This document shows positions 37,904 to 50,261 of a stretch of 64,000 nucleotides of DNA, piece after piece. Position 1 is the stretch's first letter, and each line of letters starts with the position of its first letter. Below the pieces are notes generated by a model. It ran no database searches and was not told where the DNA came from. It saw only the letters and a program-made list of their open reading frames with translations. The translations under genes and the position numbers were made by a program. The DNA comes from Lamellibrachia columna (Eukaryota > Annelida > Polychaeta > Sabellida > Siboglinidae), in assembly GCA_963662155.1 (NCBI GenBank), contig OY759274.1:44509065-44573064 (forward strand), in the 5' to 3' direction.

Positions 37904-38985
37904 CCATGCAACTGATTCAACTAATCAGCCATTACTGTGGTGTGACTGAAGCTTCCAATAAGAGTTTTAACATGATTGGTTCAACTACTGTGAGATCGAA
38001 GGTCAAAATGAAAGGTGACCACTCATTGGATGGATGATGTATATCTCATTGATGGAATAGAGAATGTAACTAGGTTTTAAGCTCATTGCTTGAATTTTTT
38101 AGAACTGTGCAGTGGATTCGACTTAACAGAATCACTTCCGGCCAGAGCAGTGTGATTATCTTAAGTGGATGATTCTGTTAAGTGGCTGATTCTGTTTAGC
38201 AGAGTCCACTGTACATAGATCTAGCCAACTAATCAGTGTTGTGAATCGAGTACTTTGATTGGTTATCAGGATGAAACAAAGTGAAATACTACCTGTTGGT
38301 AATAATGTAAGAAACAAATCAAGGAAGAATTATAACTCTTACTTACTCCCCCCTTCAGACACACCAGACAGAGGGCAACCTACCGTGCCGACCATGCTAC
38401 AGCATTGCAGATGATTTAGAAATTATATATTCCAAGAGGTTATTATTTTTCAATAAATTTAGATATTAGTGGACAACAACTCACACAGAAATAAACTACT
38501 ACCGGTAATTGTCAAAACAACACTTCTCTTTCATAATCTACGCAACATTTAACAGTGCTTTTAATGGATAAGAAAATGTTCTCGTAAACTAACTGCTATT
38601 TGATTGGTTTTATTTGTCTTGTAACTTACGTCACAAGGTTGTGTTGTATTTCTTGTTGGACTCAAGCTGTGACATCAGTTTTTACTGTTGTGATGTAAAC
38701 ACTGCCTGGAAATGTCAACGTTGTGTATTACGTGTACTTTGTTACTGTTATTTGTAAAATACACATTGGTCATATTATATTTCATTATTGTGTACATATG
38801 AAATGACTGTAGTGATATATATTAAAAGTTATATATGGAATTTTTCTTCTAAAACAATCCGTGCAATTGTTGTGTTTATTTCGTCCTCGTCTGTCGGTAA
38901 TAACGGTTGATTATAATTCATGGTGGATCCACCGAAACAAAATAATTTAACATTGTTCAATGCATGTACGTCTGGTTTTTGACAT
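37904..38985. other. AT-rich intergenic DNA
   Basis: No feature well supported. A weak exon-like segment at 38361-38420 is followed by AATAAA near 38450. The segment 38110-38210 contains a short inverted pair (CAGTGGATTCGACTTAACAG / TCTGTTTAGCAGAGTCCACTG). Confidence 0.4.
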
Positions 38986-38988
38986 AAG

Positions 38989-39269
38989 CCAAATGTGGCT
39001 AATATAAGGGGCAATACGGTGTACAACACTACCAGGCTTGTTAACAAATGTGGCTAATATAAGGGGCAATACGGTGTACAACACTACCAGGCTTGTTAAC
39101 AAATGTGGCTAATATAAGGGGCAATACGGTGTACAACACTACCAGGCTTGTTAACAAATGTGGCTAATATAAGGGGCAATACAGTGTACAACACTACCAG
39201 GCTTGTTAACAAATGTGGCTAATATAAGGGGCAATACGGTGTACAACACTACCAGGCTTGTTAACAAAT
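38989..39269. repeat. 55-bp minisatellite, 5 copies
   Basis: Unit contains AATGTGGCTAATATAAGGGG and ACACTACCAGGCTTGTTAAC; copies nearly identical. Confidence 0.95.
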
Positions 39270-39694
39270 GCATTTCAGACGCAGACATAATTGTTTGAAT
39301 AATTGTTATTGTTTGATTATGTACAAGTATATAGTTGTATCAGTATTAATGTTAGTACCTGTAACTTAATTAATAAAAGTCATAAATTGTTTTTATACTT
39401 TTAGTTTTTGTGCCAAATATAATACAAATTTAATATAAAGACAAAACATTTGAATGCATTTGCTAATGCATAGCCAGAACATTTGAATGCGATCCCGAAA
39501 TATGGCATTTGCATTACAATACACTTAAACATTTGCATTAAAATGCGTTGACATGCATTTGTTGACATGCCTGAACACTATATAAAATTGGTTTCGTTGT
39601 GGAGGAGGTTCAGTTTAGCGGCTGTTTCGATTAGCGTCAAACATCAGTGTTGATTTTATTTTTTAAGAAACATTGTTTATTTTTATCACAGTTG

Positions 39695-39800
39695 GAAAGA
39701 ATGACAGCCTGTGGTTTAGGGAAAGAATGACAGCCTGTGGTTTAGGGAAAGAATGACAGCCTGTGGTTTAGGGAAAGAATGACAGCCTGTGGTTTAGGGC
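39695..39800. repeat. 26-bp tandem repeat, 4 copies
   Basis: Unit GAAAGAATGACAGCCTGTGG plus TTTAGG; copies identical. Confidence 0.95.
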
Positions 39801-40144
39801 CACTGGCAAATACAAAGTTGCCAAAGCTGCACTTAGGTCGATGTAATTCAAAGTTTCATGTAGTGGGGGAGGAGGGGGGAGGGTCTGAAGTAAATTTATG
39901 CTGATTTTGTCTAGTGTTGAACATTGATGTTTTGAGCCCTCACTAATTTTTATTATATGCAGTATTCAACTTCGGTTTTGCAAATTACAAAATGTCCTGA
40001 CACACAGAAGACTGGAACTTGTATATTTCAATGATACATGCTTCATTTGAAGAAAAACTTAATATCCCTTTGCACTGCTACTCTCCCAATGCTAGTTAGT
40101 GATTAAAATACATTAAAACAATATTTGGAAATGGGCGATGTTTT

Positions 40145-40780
40145 AAAAGTTCCTTGACGCTCAAAAAGGGAAGGTTGACCAAATGTGGGGGCCGCCTAAA
40201 AGGTGGGCAAATAAAAGGTGGACACAAATGATAAGGTTGCATGATATCTTGACACTCCTTCTTCCGACACATTGTTGTTACTGTTGTTGCTCTTCGTGTG
40301 TGTCTGTGTGTGTACATTGTGATTTGTCAATATATTAACAAATATAAGATAAAGGCTAAACAACAAGTTTACATTTGTAGAATGTCGCTGATCTCTCAAT
40401 TGCTCATCTTCATAAAGGTGGCAGTTCTCACCGACTCATTATTGATTCTTATTATGGTGTAACATGTGTATGTGTGTATGACCTTAAATTTAAAAGCGCT
40501 GGCGCACACACACTTTACACCAAAAGAATTTCACAATTGAAAGATCCGTAACATTCTACAAAAGTAAAATTGTTATTTAGCCTTTATTTATTATATTTGT
40601 TAAAATATGGTTTTAAAGAATCACAATGTAAATCCAGCAAACACGAACGCACGAAAAGTCAGAACAATAACAACAACGAGAGTAAAGAGGGTGTGGAGTG
40701 TGGAGATTGGATTCTTGCCTTACCTGTCCGCCCTTTAATTTCCCGCTTTTTAGGTCCCCCGAATGTGGCGCCGTCTGTCG
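40145..40780. mobile_element. long imperfect inverted repeat (foldback element), about 640 bp
   Basis: Right arm (about 40545-40780) reads ATTCTACAAAAGTAAAATTG, TTAGCCTTTATTTATTATAT, TCACAATGTAAATCC, CCTTT, TTTTTAGGTCCCCCGAATGTGG. The left arm (about 40175-40385) is the inverse (CCACATTTGG..., TTTAGCCTTTATCTTATAT, ATTCTACAAATG on the other strand). Spacer about 150 bp; arms about 70-75% identical by eye. Confidence 0.65.
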
Positions 40781-40789
40781 AATGGAAAC

Positions 40790-42040
40790 AATTACATTTC
40801 CTATGCCCGTTATGTTGCGCCACCATTTGTCGCACACACCGTAGTCTGTCCAGAAGCAAACTATATTTTTCAGTGATGACTATGATTGGTTACCGGATTC
40901 TGGGTAACCAATGATATTGACTCTCAAGTTAACTTATCAAATGCTTCTCAAATAACTTTTTTCTGCTTATTCGAACCAACTTGAAACATCGATATTGACA
41001 CAAAAACAAAGTAAAACAAAATTGCAAACGTTAATGTTTTGGTTGCGGGTTCGAATTAACTTTTTTCGTACTCTGTTATTTTAGGAACTTTATTAGAAAC
41101 TTATTTTCGTTATCAAAGCACACACAAACATACATCAAATGTACACATCAATATAGCCCCTGTCACCGAAATGAAGTACTCGGACCAGTGGCGCCATTAG
41201 ACGACTGCAACAGTCGAACTATGTGTCCGAGGACAGACGCTCAACTGTGAGAGTTGCCGAGGGCGAGCGAGAGGTTTAATGCTGGATACGCCGAGTTGTT
41301 TCAAAATCTGCCAATAACTGAACGTTGCACCATATATTTAATTTTTATTTAAAACTAATTTAAATGATGTTCATGCACGAAAAGAATGTAAAGCACATGT
41401 TTGACATTTCTTCGTAATTTGCATGTTCAACAGTTGCTAGATATTAGTTTAGAAGTAGTATTTTAGAAGCACAATAATCTACAACGCATGTTACCTTTCA
41501 GGCTTTTTATGTTAAGCCAAAGCAGTGTCCCATAGCACCTTCTTCCCGACCGGATGTTCGCATCATCTTCCACTAACATTCGTTCAGTAGATTGTTTTTA
41601 ACGCATGATTAGAAAATCAGTGCTAATTGTGTATTATTATTTGTTTAATAATCAAGCGCAAAAAACATCTAAAGCAAAAACCGACACGACACATGGACAA
41701 GAACGACATTGGCGCTCCAGGAGCCCAACTATTACTCATAACTAGCCTTTATAAGATATTTATCGATCTACTTTTAAACATATTCACACGCGCTTACACA
41801 GTCATCAGATAAGTTGTTCGAATAATTTATTGTCCACTGTGTAATTTTTTTTTCTATCTACATTGTTTATTCACCAGTTCTTCTGTCTTCCTTAACTTCC
41901 TTCCTTAATAAATACGTCCAGCAATATTTTCTTATCCATTTTCTTATCCATTCATGACCTCTTAATGACCTTGTCTGTAGCTGTTGTTATATTCCGTAAC
42001 TAATCATGTTGTGTCCTTCTTGTCCGCTAACCGCCTTGTT
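40790..42040. other. sequence upstream of the acidic-protein gene; no exon assigned
   Basis: 41160-41310 is CpG-richer than its surroundings and might be a promoter or 5' exon of the gene at 42049. An acceptor-like TTACCTTTCAG precedes 41503. Nothing here gives a phase-correct upstream exon that I can defend. Confidence 0.35.
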
Positions 42041-42048
42041 ACCCACAG

Positions 42049-42696
42049 TCGATGGGGCTGCAGCGATAGACATTGGTCCTGCTACAGCGGCCGACCCAGA
42101 CACCGAGGTCGAGCCTTCGGAAGCCTCCGCTTCCAGTCCCCCAGAATGCCACGCGAAGGAGAACGAGGCAAGCGTCGGGCAAATCATTGCTGCGGAACAT
42201 GTGAATTGTGTCCAATCAGACGAAGTTTTTGTTGAATCGCATGGGAGCGCGGATGACGAATCCCTGGGGAAAGACGGGAAGGCGAGAGATCTACAGGAAA
42301 CGAAAGTTGCACAAAAAGTCCCCGACGATGTTAATCTCCGATCTGGTGGCGCCGGAGATGTTGATCACAACCAAGATGGCGCCGGAGATGTTGATCAGAA
42401 CCAAGATGGCGCCGGAGATGTTGATCACAACCAAGATGGCGCCGGAGATGTTGATCACAACCAAGATGGCGCCGGAGATGTTGATCACAACCAAGATGGC
42501 GCCGGAGATGTTGATCACAACCAAGATGGCGCCGGAGATGTTGATCACAACCAAGATGGCGCCGGAGATGTTGATCACAACCAAGATGGCGCCGGAGATG
42601 TTGATCACAACCAAGATGGCGCCGAACATGTTGATCACACCCATGAGGGCACCGAAGATATTGATTGCAGCGAAGAGTGTACCGACAATACTAAAG
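42049..42696 (+). CDS. repeat-bearing exon of the unrecognised acidic-protein gene
   Basis: Open for its full length, preceded by a pyrimidine-rich tract and CACAG. Encodes DGAAAIDIGPATAADPDTEV, a further acidic stretch, then the 30-bp tandem repeat at about 42345-42630, which keeps the frame because the unit is ten codons. The degenerate last units (EHVDHTHEGTEDIDCSEE) suggest an old repeat region with recent homogenisation in its middle. Confidence 0.5.
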
Positions 42697-43274
42697 GTAG
42701 CAACATATTCAGTGCATGATGTAACGATTTTAATTATTTTCTACCAACATTTTCACGATGCAGTTTGATACTAGTTTAGTATGAGTTCTTGCTGTGAAGG
42801 TACAGTGGTGAACTCTCAGATACAATTTAATTGTGTTGACAAGGTTAGAATAGCATTTCAGTTAACGTATGAATGTCTTTAGCTTTAGCTCACATGCACG
42901 ACAAATCAGTTATGAAAATACTGTGATAGACTCTGCTATATGGAACACGTTGGACCGTGGCCAAATAATAATTTGTTCCATTTATCCGTTCCATATTGTC
43001 ACGGATTGGCGGGGTTTCCGCTCACTAGTTAGGTTCGGATCTAGTTGGGATGCCCCTTTTCTCTAATTCAACGCTCGGGAATGGCGGTTGCACAAGTGAA
43101 CAGGACAACAACGACAAGTGAAATAAAATAAACATTTAATATACGATAGTTACTAAATAATTTACAAGAAAACAAGTAGACTCCTGGGTCTATGCAATAT
43201 AATCTAATCTTCCGAACCTCTGACAATCGGACCAGTATAATCGTAGAAGCTTCTACTAACATCTAATCCTAACA

Positions 43275-43338
<64 letters not shown>

Positions 43339-45220
43339 TGCACACACTCCCGCACGGAGATCTACCACATTGGCGTGTAGATTTATCTCACGTGACTAGC
43401 CCTACAACCGCCTCCCTGTGCCCACAGCTACACAGTTGGTTCTAAAGCATATATTGCCTAATCAACATTCTAATTTCAGCTGAGGCAGATAAATGCCTAA
43501 ACAATATCACAGTTGATTTTGAGGCATCTAATTCCTAAACACCCTCACTGCCGAGTCTCTGCATTCTTACAACCCGTTCATTAGGCCTGGCCTTTGTGTG
43601 ACGGCGTGTCCCCATTACCGCCGTCTTTACATGGGAGACGGAGATGATTTCCCGGTCGTCGTGAACGGAGAGTTGCCGATCTGCGTGATCTGCTCGCCGA
43701 GATGATCACACGTGTATCCAGTCTCTTTGTATACGCCTTGTTTCTGAGATAACACATGATACAGTTCACCAATCACCGTTTCTTGGTCTAGCCCACTAAG
43801 AAAACACCACATAAATATTAGTGTAAATTGCCTAAAACACCCCTAAATTGAGTAATACTCCGGTCCTTGCTTACGTTATATGCATCATTCTCCAAGATAA
43901 ACAAACTCACGCCGTAGACACGGACACGGGCTGCTTGAGCAAACAAATTACATAATACTGGTCGGCTCCAACAAAGGCCGATGCATTCATTTATACTTGA
44001 AAGGTTTAACTAATAAATAAAGAAGAAGGAAATAGTTTTGTGATAAAAAAGTTGCAGAAATGCTACAGTTATATCTTTCCTGGGGCCAATTTTATGACAA
44101 CAATGCGGGGATTTCAAACTTGTTTCTAAACGCAGTTGTTCCTTGCACCTTTAGTAGTAACCACATCACCCACGGGTATATAATTGCACCTTTAGTAGTA
44201 ACCACATCACCCACGGGTATATAACTGGGCACACTTCTGTATTCCATGGTTTTATTGTTTCAGCGATTTATCCAGTTGGGTATCTTACGAAATGCGTCTA
44301 TATTTTCGATACTGGTGTTGAGTAACACTGTGTTTAAAACACCGACTGCATTAATGTATTTGACGAAGCGCGAAGTTACGTTTTCTACTGGATAAGACCT
44401 TACGCTTTACTGTGTAGGCCCAGCGTTGGCAGATTCCACACGTCCAGACATCCCGGCAGTTGTGCAGGAGACCTCGCCGGAATCTGCCCAGGTACAGTGA
44501 CCGACGGACGCAGGTCCACATTGTTCTCTGCAGAGCTCACTGCTGTAGTCACCGTCAACAACGTATAACACGGGAAGTTTACAAACATTGTTCTCTGCAG
44601 AGCTCACTGCTGTAGTCGCCGTCAACAACGTATAACACGGGAAGTTTACAGACAAACACTGTATTTCACCTTCAAATGTAAATATTTATTGGTCTGTCTT
44701 CAGTTGCAGTAAAGCAGTCTCTATGTATGTAATAAAACTAACATACTTTAATTCATCACCAAATCGGGTATTTTTGAAAATATTAATACATGAAAGATCA
44801 CAATAGCAATGCATATTATTTTACCCAATCGAGATGTTATAAATACTAATATATTCAATGATGCAATGTCTTGTAAAACGGTCGTTCAATTAACCAACTA
44901 GTTCTACTGGTCCATTCCCTTTAACGATTGTCTCAAGTTGTTAAATATTGAGCATGTACACGTCTATGCGTTGAGCGGATTCTCAACTTTTCCGGTTTCG
45001 TGAAACTGTTCAAGTTGTGAGTTGAATTATTATACAATGTTCATCTTGACACAAGGATGAAGTTAACGCGCTCTCGGTTGTCGAAACGTCGAAAGTAAGT
45101 TAACTTCATAGTTGTGTCAAGAAAACAATTGCTTAATAATCATTTCTGGTTTCGTTTCAGAGAGCCGAGTCGGTGGTCGTGTCATACCCAGATGAGCAGC
45201 CGGCGCACTCTGAAGCCTGA
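42049..45220 (+). CDS. 3' part of an unrecognised gene encoding an acidic protein with a DVDHNQDGAG repeat (three exons)
   Basis: Join of 42049-42696, 44418-44491 and 45161-45220. Splice sites: TTACCCACAG before 42049, CTAAAG/GTAGCA, GTGTAG/GCCCAG, GCCCAG/GTACAG, CGTTTCAG/AGAGCC. Phases agree: one base is carried from exon 1 to exon 2, none from exon 2 to exon 3, and exon 3 ends in TGA at 45218. The product (at least 260 residues) is acidic and polar: a Glu/Ala/Ser/Pro-rich first part, about nine near-identical 10-residue repeats (GAGDVDHNQD), then PALADSTRPDIPAVV and a tail VVVSYPDEQPAHSEA. No known domain is visible. Exon 1 needs an upstream exon ending with one extra base, which I could not identify; alternatively translation begins at the in-frame ATG at 42006 within a single exon. 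Supported by phase consistency only, not homology. Confidence 0.5.
42345..42630. repeat. 30-bp in-frame minisatellite inside an exon, about 9 copies
   Basis: Unit GGCGCCGGAGATGTTGATCA plus CAACCAAGAT, ten codons; one unit has CAGAAC in place of CACAAC. Most units identical at the DNA level. Confidence 0.95.
43272..43340. repeat. (ACGC)n microsatellite
   Basis: About 17 perfect CGCA tetranucleotides in the intron of the acidic-protein gene. Confidence 0.97.
43341..44140. other. intronic DNA; no function seen
   Basis: A CpG-containing stretch at 43570-43810 is open for about 60 codons on the minus strand without recognisable content. Possibly part of a degraded element. Confidence 0.4.
44142..44223. 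repeat. 41-bp tandem duplication (2 copies)
   Basis: TTGCACCTTTAGTAGTAACC ACATCACCCACGGGTATATAA occurs twice head to tail. Confidence 0.95.
44418..44491 (+). CDS. second exon of the unrecognised gene
   Basis: 74 nt between GTGTAG and GTACAG; encodes PALADSTRPDIPAVVQETS and ESAQ in the frame set by the preceding exon. Followed at once by a two-copy tandem duplication of about 67 bp in the intron. Confidence 0.5.
44518..44655. repeat. 67-bp tandem duplication (2 copies)
   Basis: Segment starting TTGTTCTCTGCAGAGCTCAC repeats from 44588 with one A/G difference. Confidence 0.95.
44650..44940 (+). repeat. dispersed repeat family R5, copy 2
   Basis: TATTTCACCTTCAAATGTAA, GTAAAGCAGTCTCTATGTAT, TCAATTAACCAACTAG: same order as at 35490-35780. 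Confidence 0.6.
45161..45220 (+). CDS. last exon of the unrecognised gene
   Basis: Acceptor GGTTTCGTTTCAG; 19 codons and TGA in the phase left by the previous exon (RAESVVVSYPDEQPAHSEA). Another frame here is open for 119 codons (45114-45473) but does not fit the upstream phase. Confidence 0.45.
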   Translation, partial: RAESVVVSYPDEQPAHSEA

Positions 45221-45554
45221 AGCTACTGGTGATTCCAATAAGTCGGATATTTTACAATACTATTCTGCCACCCAGTACTCACATTGGTTTGTCGTATGTT
45301 TTAAGGCGACTTTTACACGTAGGGAGGAATCTAGAGCACTGCTAAAATTACACCGTGTAGGGTCTACCACAGCAGTGGAACCATATACCAAGCGGGTTGG
45401 CCGTTTACCGTTACAACGGACGGGTATGCGGGTAGTTGACTTACACGTAGAGGCACGACGCGAGTTCGTGTGATATATGTTGATTACTCGGTCGTGCCTA
45501 GTGGTATGTGTCGCACTGAACTGTTATAGGTGCCGGGTATGTTCTTTTTTATCA

Positions 45555-45625
45555 TTAAAATTGTGCGCAGTCAAGATGTTAGAATGTATATAGTTTATAC
45601 TAAATAACATTACTGCAAAAACTAT
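45555..45625. mobile_element. fragment of foldback MITE family R2, copy 6
   Basis: ATTAAAATTGTGCGCAGTCA AGATGTTAGAATGTATATAG TTTATAC matches the right arm of R2. Confidence 0.55.
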
Positions 45626-45736
45626 ATATGTATACTGTTTTAAACACTGACATAGAGATAGAGTAACGTTTTGCATGGATATACAATATAGAATAATGCG
45701 GAGGTGATAGATAATGTTCCATTTGCCATTGCAAAG

Positions 45737-48470
45737 ACGTTACTGTACCAGGGTGCTAGAAGGAGACGTTACTGTACCAGTGTGCTAGAAGGAGACGTTA
45801 CTGTACCAGTGTGCTAGAAGGAGACGTTACTGTACCAGTGTGCTAGAAGGAGACGTTACTGTACCAGTGTGCTAGAAGGAGACGTTACTGTACCAGTGTG
45901 CTAGAAGGAGACGTTACTGTACCAGTGTGCTAGAAGGAGACGTTACTGTACCGGGGTGCTAGAAGGAGACGTTACTGTACCAGTGTGCTAGAAGGAGACG
46001 TTACTGTACCAGTGTGCTAGAAGGAGACGTTACTGTACCAGTGTGCTAGAAGGAGACGTTACTGTACCAGTGTGCTAGAAGGAGACGTTACTGTACCAGT
46101 GTACTAGAAGGAGACGTTACTGTACCAGGGTGCTAGAAGGAGACGTTACTGTACCAGTGAGCTAGAAGGAGACGTTACTGTACCAGTGTGCTAGAAGGAG
46201 ACGTTACTGTACCAGTGTGCTAGAAGGAGACGTTACTGTACCAGTGTGCTAGAAGGAGACGTTACTGTACCAGGGTGCTAGAAGGATACGTTACTGTACC
46301 AGTGTGCTAGAAGGAGACGTTACTGTACCAGTGTGCTAGAAGGAGACGTTACTGTACCAGTGTGCTAGAAGGAGACGTTACTGTACCAGTGTGCTAGAAG
46401 GAGACGTTACTGTACCAGTGAGCTAGAAGGAGACGTTACTGTACCAGTGTGCTAGAAGGAGACGTTACTGTACCAGTGAGCTAGAAGGAGACGTTACTGT
46501 ACCAGTGTGCTAGAAGGAGACGTTACTGTACCAGTGTGCTAGAAGGAGACGTTACTGTACCAGTGTGCTAGAAGGAGACGTTACTGTACCAGTGTGCTAG
46601 AAGGAGACGTTACTGTACCAGTGTGCTAGAAGGAGACGTTACTGTACCAGTGTGCTAGAAGGAGACGTTACTGTACCAGTGTGCTAGAAGGAGACGTTAC
46701 TGTACCAGTGTGCTAGAAGGAGACGTTACTGCACCAGTGTGCTAGAAGGAGACGTTACTGCACCAGTGTGCTAGAAGGAGACGTTACTGCACCAGTGTGC
46801 TATAAGGAGACGTTACTGCACCAGTGTGCTAGAAGGAGACGTTACTGCACCAGTGTGCTAGAAGGAGACGTTACTGCACCAGTGTGCTAGAAGGAGACGT
46901 TACTGCACCAGTGTGCTAGAAGGAGACGTTACTGCACCAGTGTGCTAGAAGGAGACGTTACTGCACCAGTGTGCTAGAAGGAGACGTTACTGCACCAGTG
47001 TGCTAGAAGGAGACGTTACTGCACCAGTGTGCTAGAAGGAGACGTTACTGCACCAGTGTGCTAGAAGGAGACGTTACTGCACCAGTGTGCTAGAAGGAGA
47101 CGTTACTGCACCAGTGTGCTAGAAGGAGACGTTACTGCACCAGTGTGCTAGAAGGAGACGTTACTGCACCAGTGTGCTAGAAGGAGACGTTACTGCACCA
47201 GTGTGCTAGAAGGAGACGTTACTGCACCAGTGTGCTAGAAGGAGACGTTACTGCACCAGTGTGCTAGAAGGAGACGTTACTGCACCAGTGTGCTAGAAGG
47301 AGACGTTACTGCACCAGTGTGCTAGAAGGAGACGTTACTGCACCAGTGTGCTAGAAGGAGACGTTACTGCACCAGTGTGCTAGAAGGAGACGTTACTGCA
47401 CCAGTGTGCTAGAAGGAGACGTTACTGCACCAGTGTGCTAGAAGGAGACGTTACTGCACCAGTGTGCTAGAAGGAGACGTTACTGCACCAGTGTGCTAGA
47501 AGGAGACGTTACTGCACCAGTGTGCTAGAAGGAGACGTTACTGTGCCAGTGTGCTAGAAGGAGACGTTACTGTACCAGTGAGCTAGAAGGAGACGTTACT
47601 GTACCAGTGTGCTAGAAGGAGACGTTACTGTACCAGTGTGCTAGAAGGAGACGTTACTGTACCAGTGTGCTAGAAGGAGACGTTACTGTACCAGTGTGCT
47701 AGAAGGAGACGTTACTGTACCAGTGTGCTAGAAGGAGACGTTACTGTACCAGTGTGCTAGAAGGAGACGTTACTGTACCAGTGTGCTAGAAGGAGACGTT
47801 ACTGTACCAGTGTGCTAGAAGGAGACGTTACTGTACCAGTGTGCTAGAAGGAGACGTTACTGTACCAGTGTGCTAGAAGGAGACGTTACTGTACCAGTGT
47901 GCTAGAAGGAGACGTTACTGTACCAGTGTGCTAGACGGAGACGTTACTGTACCAGTGTGCTAGAAGGAGACGTTACTGTACCAGTGTGCTAGAAGGAGAC
48001 GTTACTGTACCAGTGTGCTAGAAGGAGACGTTACTGTACCAGTGTGCTAGAAGGAGACGTTACTGTACCAGTGTGCTAGAAGGAGACGTTACTGCACCAG
48101 TGTGCTAGAAGGAGACGTTACTGCACCAGTGTGCTAGAAGGAGACGTTACTGCACCAGTGTGCTAGAAGGAGACGTTACTGTACCAGTGTGCTAGAAGGA
48201 GACGTTACTGCACCAGTGTGCTAGAAGGAGACGTTACTGCACCAGTGTGCTAGAAGGAGACGTTACTGCACCAGTGTGCTAGAAGGAGACGTTACTGTAC
48301 CAGTGTGCTAGAAGGAGACGTTACTGTACCAGTGTGCTAGAAGGAGACGTTACTGCACCAGTGTGCTAGAAGGAGACGTTACTGCACCAGTGTGCTAGAA
48401 GGAGACGTTACTGTACCAGTGTGCTAGAAGGAGACGTTACTGTACCAGTGTGCTAGAAGGAGACGTTACG
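45737..48470. repeat. 29-bp minisatellite, about 94 copies
   Basis: Unit GAGACGTTACTGTACCAGTG plus TGCTAGAAG. A T/C variant at one site (CTGTACC or CTGCACC) forms blocks: T to about 46730, C to about 47540, T to about 48080, then mixed. Rare GAGC, GGGG and TATAAG variants. No spacers between units, so not a CRISPR array. Confidence 0.97.
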
Positions 48471-48479
48471 ATGCATTTC

Positions 48480-49850
48480 ATTCCATTATTATGATTGATG
48501 CAAGTGGCAACTATATTTTGCAGACACCGTTATCCCAGGTGGTCGTGTTGTTCTAAATACGATCGTCTCATGGCTGCGTGTTTGTCCACCAGAAACGTAT
48601 CTAGTTCTTATCTAGGATACCAGTGAGATGAACAGTACGAATTAGAAATGCTAATGTACTAGAAAGTGCTTGTTATATATCAATAGAGCATTGGTCATGC
48701 CTCAATAAATAAATAGACACGCTCATGGTGATAACTCTTTGGTTGGTCGTAATATATTACATCTCTGATTGTTCGACACGCAATGCTGGATAACTAATCA
48801 CATTTAGTTGGAGGTGTAGATATATCTGCCAGACACGAGGTTGTTTGGGGGATGAGGCATGACTTGAAATTCTGCATAAATCCGTATGACATTTTGTGGC
48901 TACGTTGGTTAATTGGACAATCGCATTCCAACCCCGATCGCGTGTCACTTTCTATCTGGACGCAAAATATACTTACATCAAACAAAATCCGCTAGGATTA
49001 GCCGGAAATCTTCCTAGCGATGTTTCCGTAAATTAAAAACTACTCTGTATAATAAGAGATACGGCCGAATCCCTCCCCAAATCGCAAAAATTCATATTTA
49101 ACACGGAACGGGATAAACGGCATGACTGCTGGAATGACGGAATAAATGTTATAATTAAAACTGATTGTAATTGTAAAACACATTATAGTGTATCATTTAA
49201 CACAAATATGGTGTATCGCCATCTCCCTTGAGGCGAAAACTTGCCCTCACCCTCTCACCGCACCCCGTCCCCCGCACCCCGTCCCCCATCACCCGCACCC
49301 CGTCACCGTCCCTGCTGTGTGCGTCTACAACGAACTGGTGTAGATAAAATCACGTCTATAATATGAATGTCTGGGGACGCACATTTCACCCGAAATCGAC
49401 AACACCTGCGCCAATTGTACGCAGGCCACGTTTTATTCCAAGGTCTTTCATTCATTGACAATTGAAATTTTATATTTTCGCGTCGTCTCCTACGCATTAT
49501 GCTCTACGTTCATCACGTTCATCACGTTACAATAATCGAAGTTGGCGAAAAGATAAGTGGGCTTCGTGAGACGCGTCGTAGGTGGTCCCAGCACAGAGCG
49601 CCACCTTGCGATTACAAACTGCCCCAATCACTCACTTACGCCCCCTGGCGAGTTACCGACCACCGTGTGGCATCACTGTCGTAAAATCTGGATAGACCAT
49701 CTATTTGATAATGGATTCATCCGCCATAACCCATTATATATAGTCCATGGGAAAGTGTGGATTGCGTGCGAAGTGTGAATTTTTTACAGCACTTTTGTAT
49801 CGGATAAGTAAACAAAGTTAATGTTTTCCATTCAGTGGCGTATCTAAGAT
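48480..49850. other. intergenic DNA without recognised genes
   Basis: Includes a C-rich CACCCCGTCCCCC repeat (49250-49310). Openings of about 60-70 codons at 49499-49778 and 48757-48985 have no recognisable product. Confidence 0.45.
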
Positions 49851-49852
49851 CT

Positions 49853-49975
49853 CGCAAAGGAGGAGGCCGAGGAGGGGCGCGCTCAGTCTCCCATTAATTT
49901 AACATTTACTGGCGCAAAAGTTTACAAACGAAAAAAGATAAAAAATTAAGCCAAAGGGGGCCTCTTAACTCTTAC
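49853..49975. mobile_element. truncated hAT-like MITE, related to 60801-60960
   Basis: Begins CAGTGGCGTATCTAAGATCT CGCAAAGG, the inverse of the right end at 60930-60960, and contains CCAAAGGGGGCC as the other copy does near its left end. Its right terminus is not found. Confidence 0.6.
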
Positions 49976-50261
49976 AGTTTACCTCTCTCGTCTAAGGTCT
50001 CACGTTGAGTCAAATTGTATGTCTACTGTATTACAATCAGCCTACAAACAGTTTCATTCTAAAGACTGCTGATGTCTAAATATGGACAGAGGTAAAGTAA
50101 CAGCGCTTACATTGCTTGATTTATCTGCTGCTTTTGAAACTATTGATCATATGTAACATACTCATTAAACGATGTGGTATGGCATATCTGACACACTGAG
50201 ATGGTTTTCATCATACTTAACTGATATATACCAAATAGTAAAAATAGCTAATTGCTTTTCA

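Noticed and set aside
38361..38420. Possible terminal exon after CCCCCCTTCAG with AATAAA downstream
   Set aside because: Very short, open in more than one frame, and FCHSD already ends in frame at 34243; no upstream phase can be set.
45114..45473. 119-codon plus-strand ORF
   Set aside because: Overlaps the last exon of the acidic-protein gene in a frame that does not fit the upstream splice phase; no motif. Its start lies before a good acceptor.
45737..48470. CRISPR-like array (29-bp repeats)
   Set aside because: Units are contiguous with no unique spacers, and the setting is an intron-bearing animal genome.
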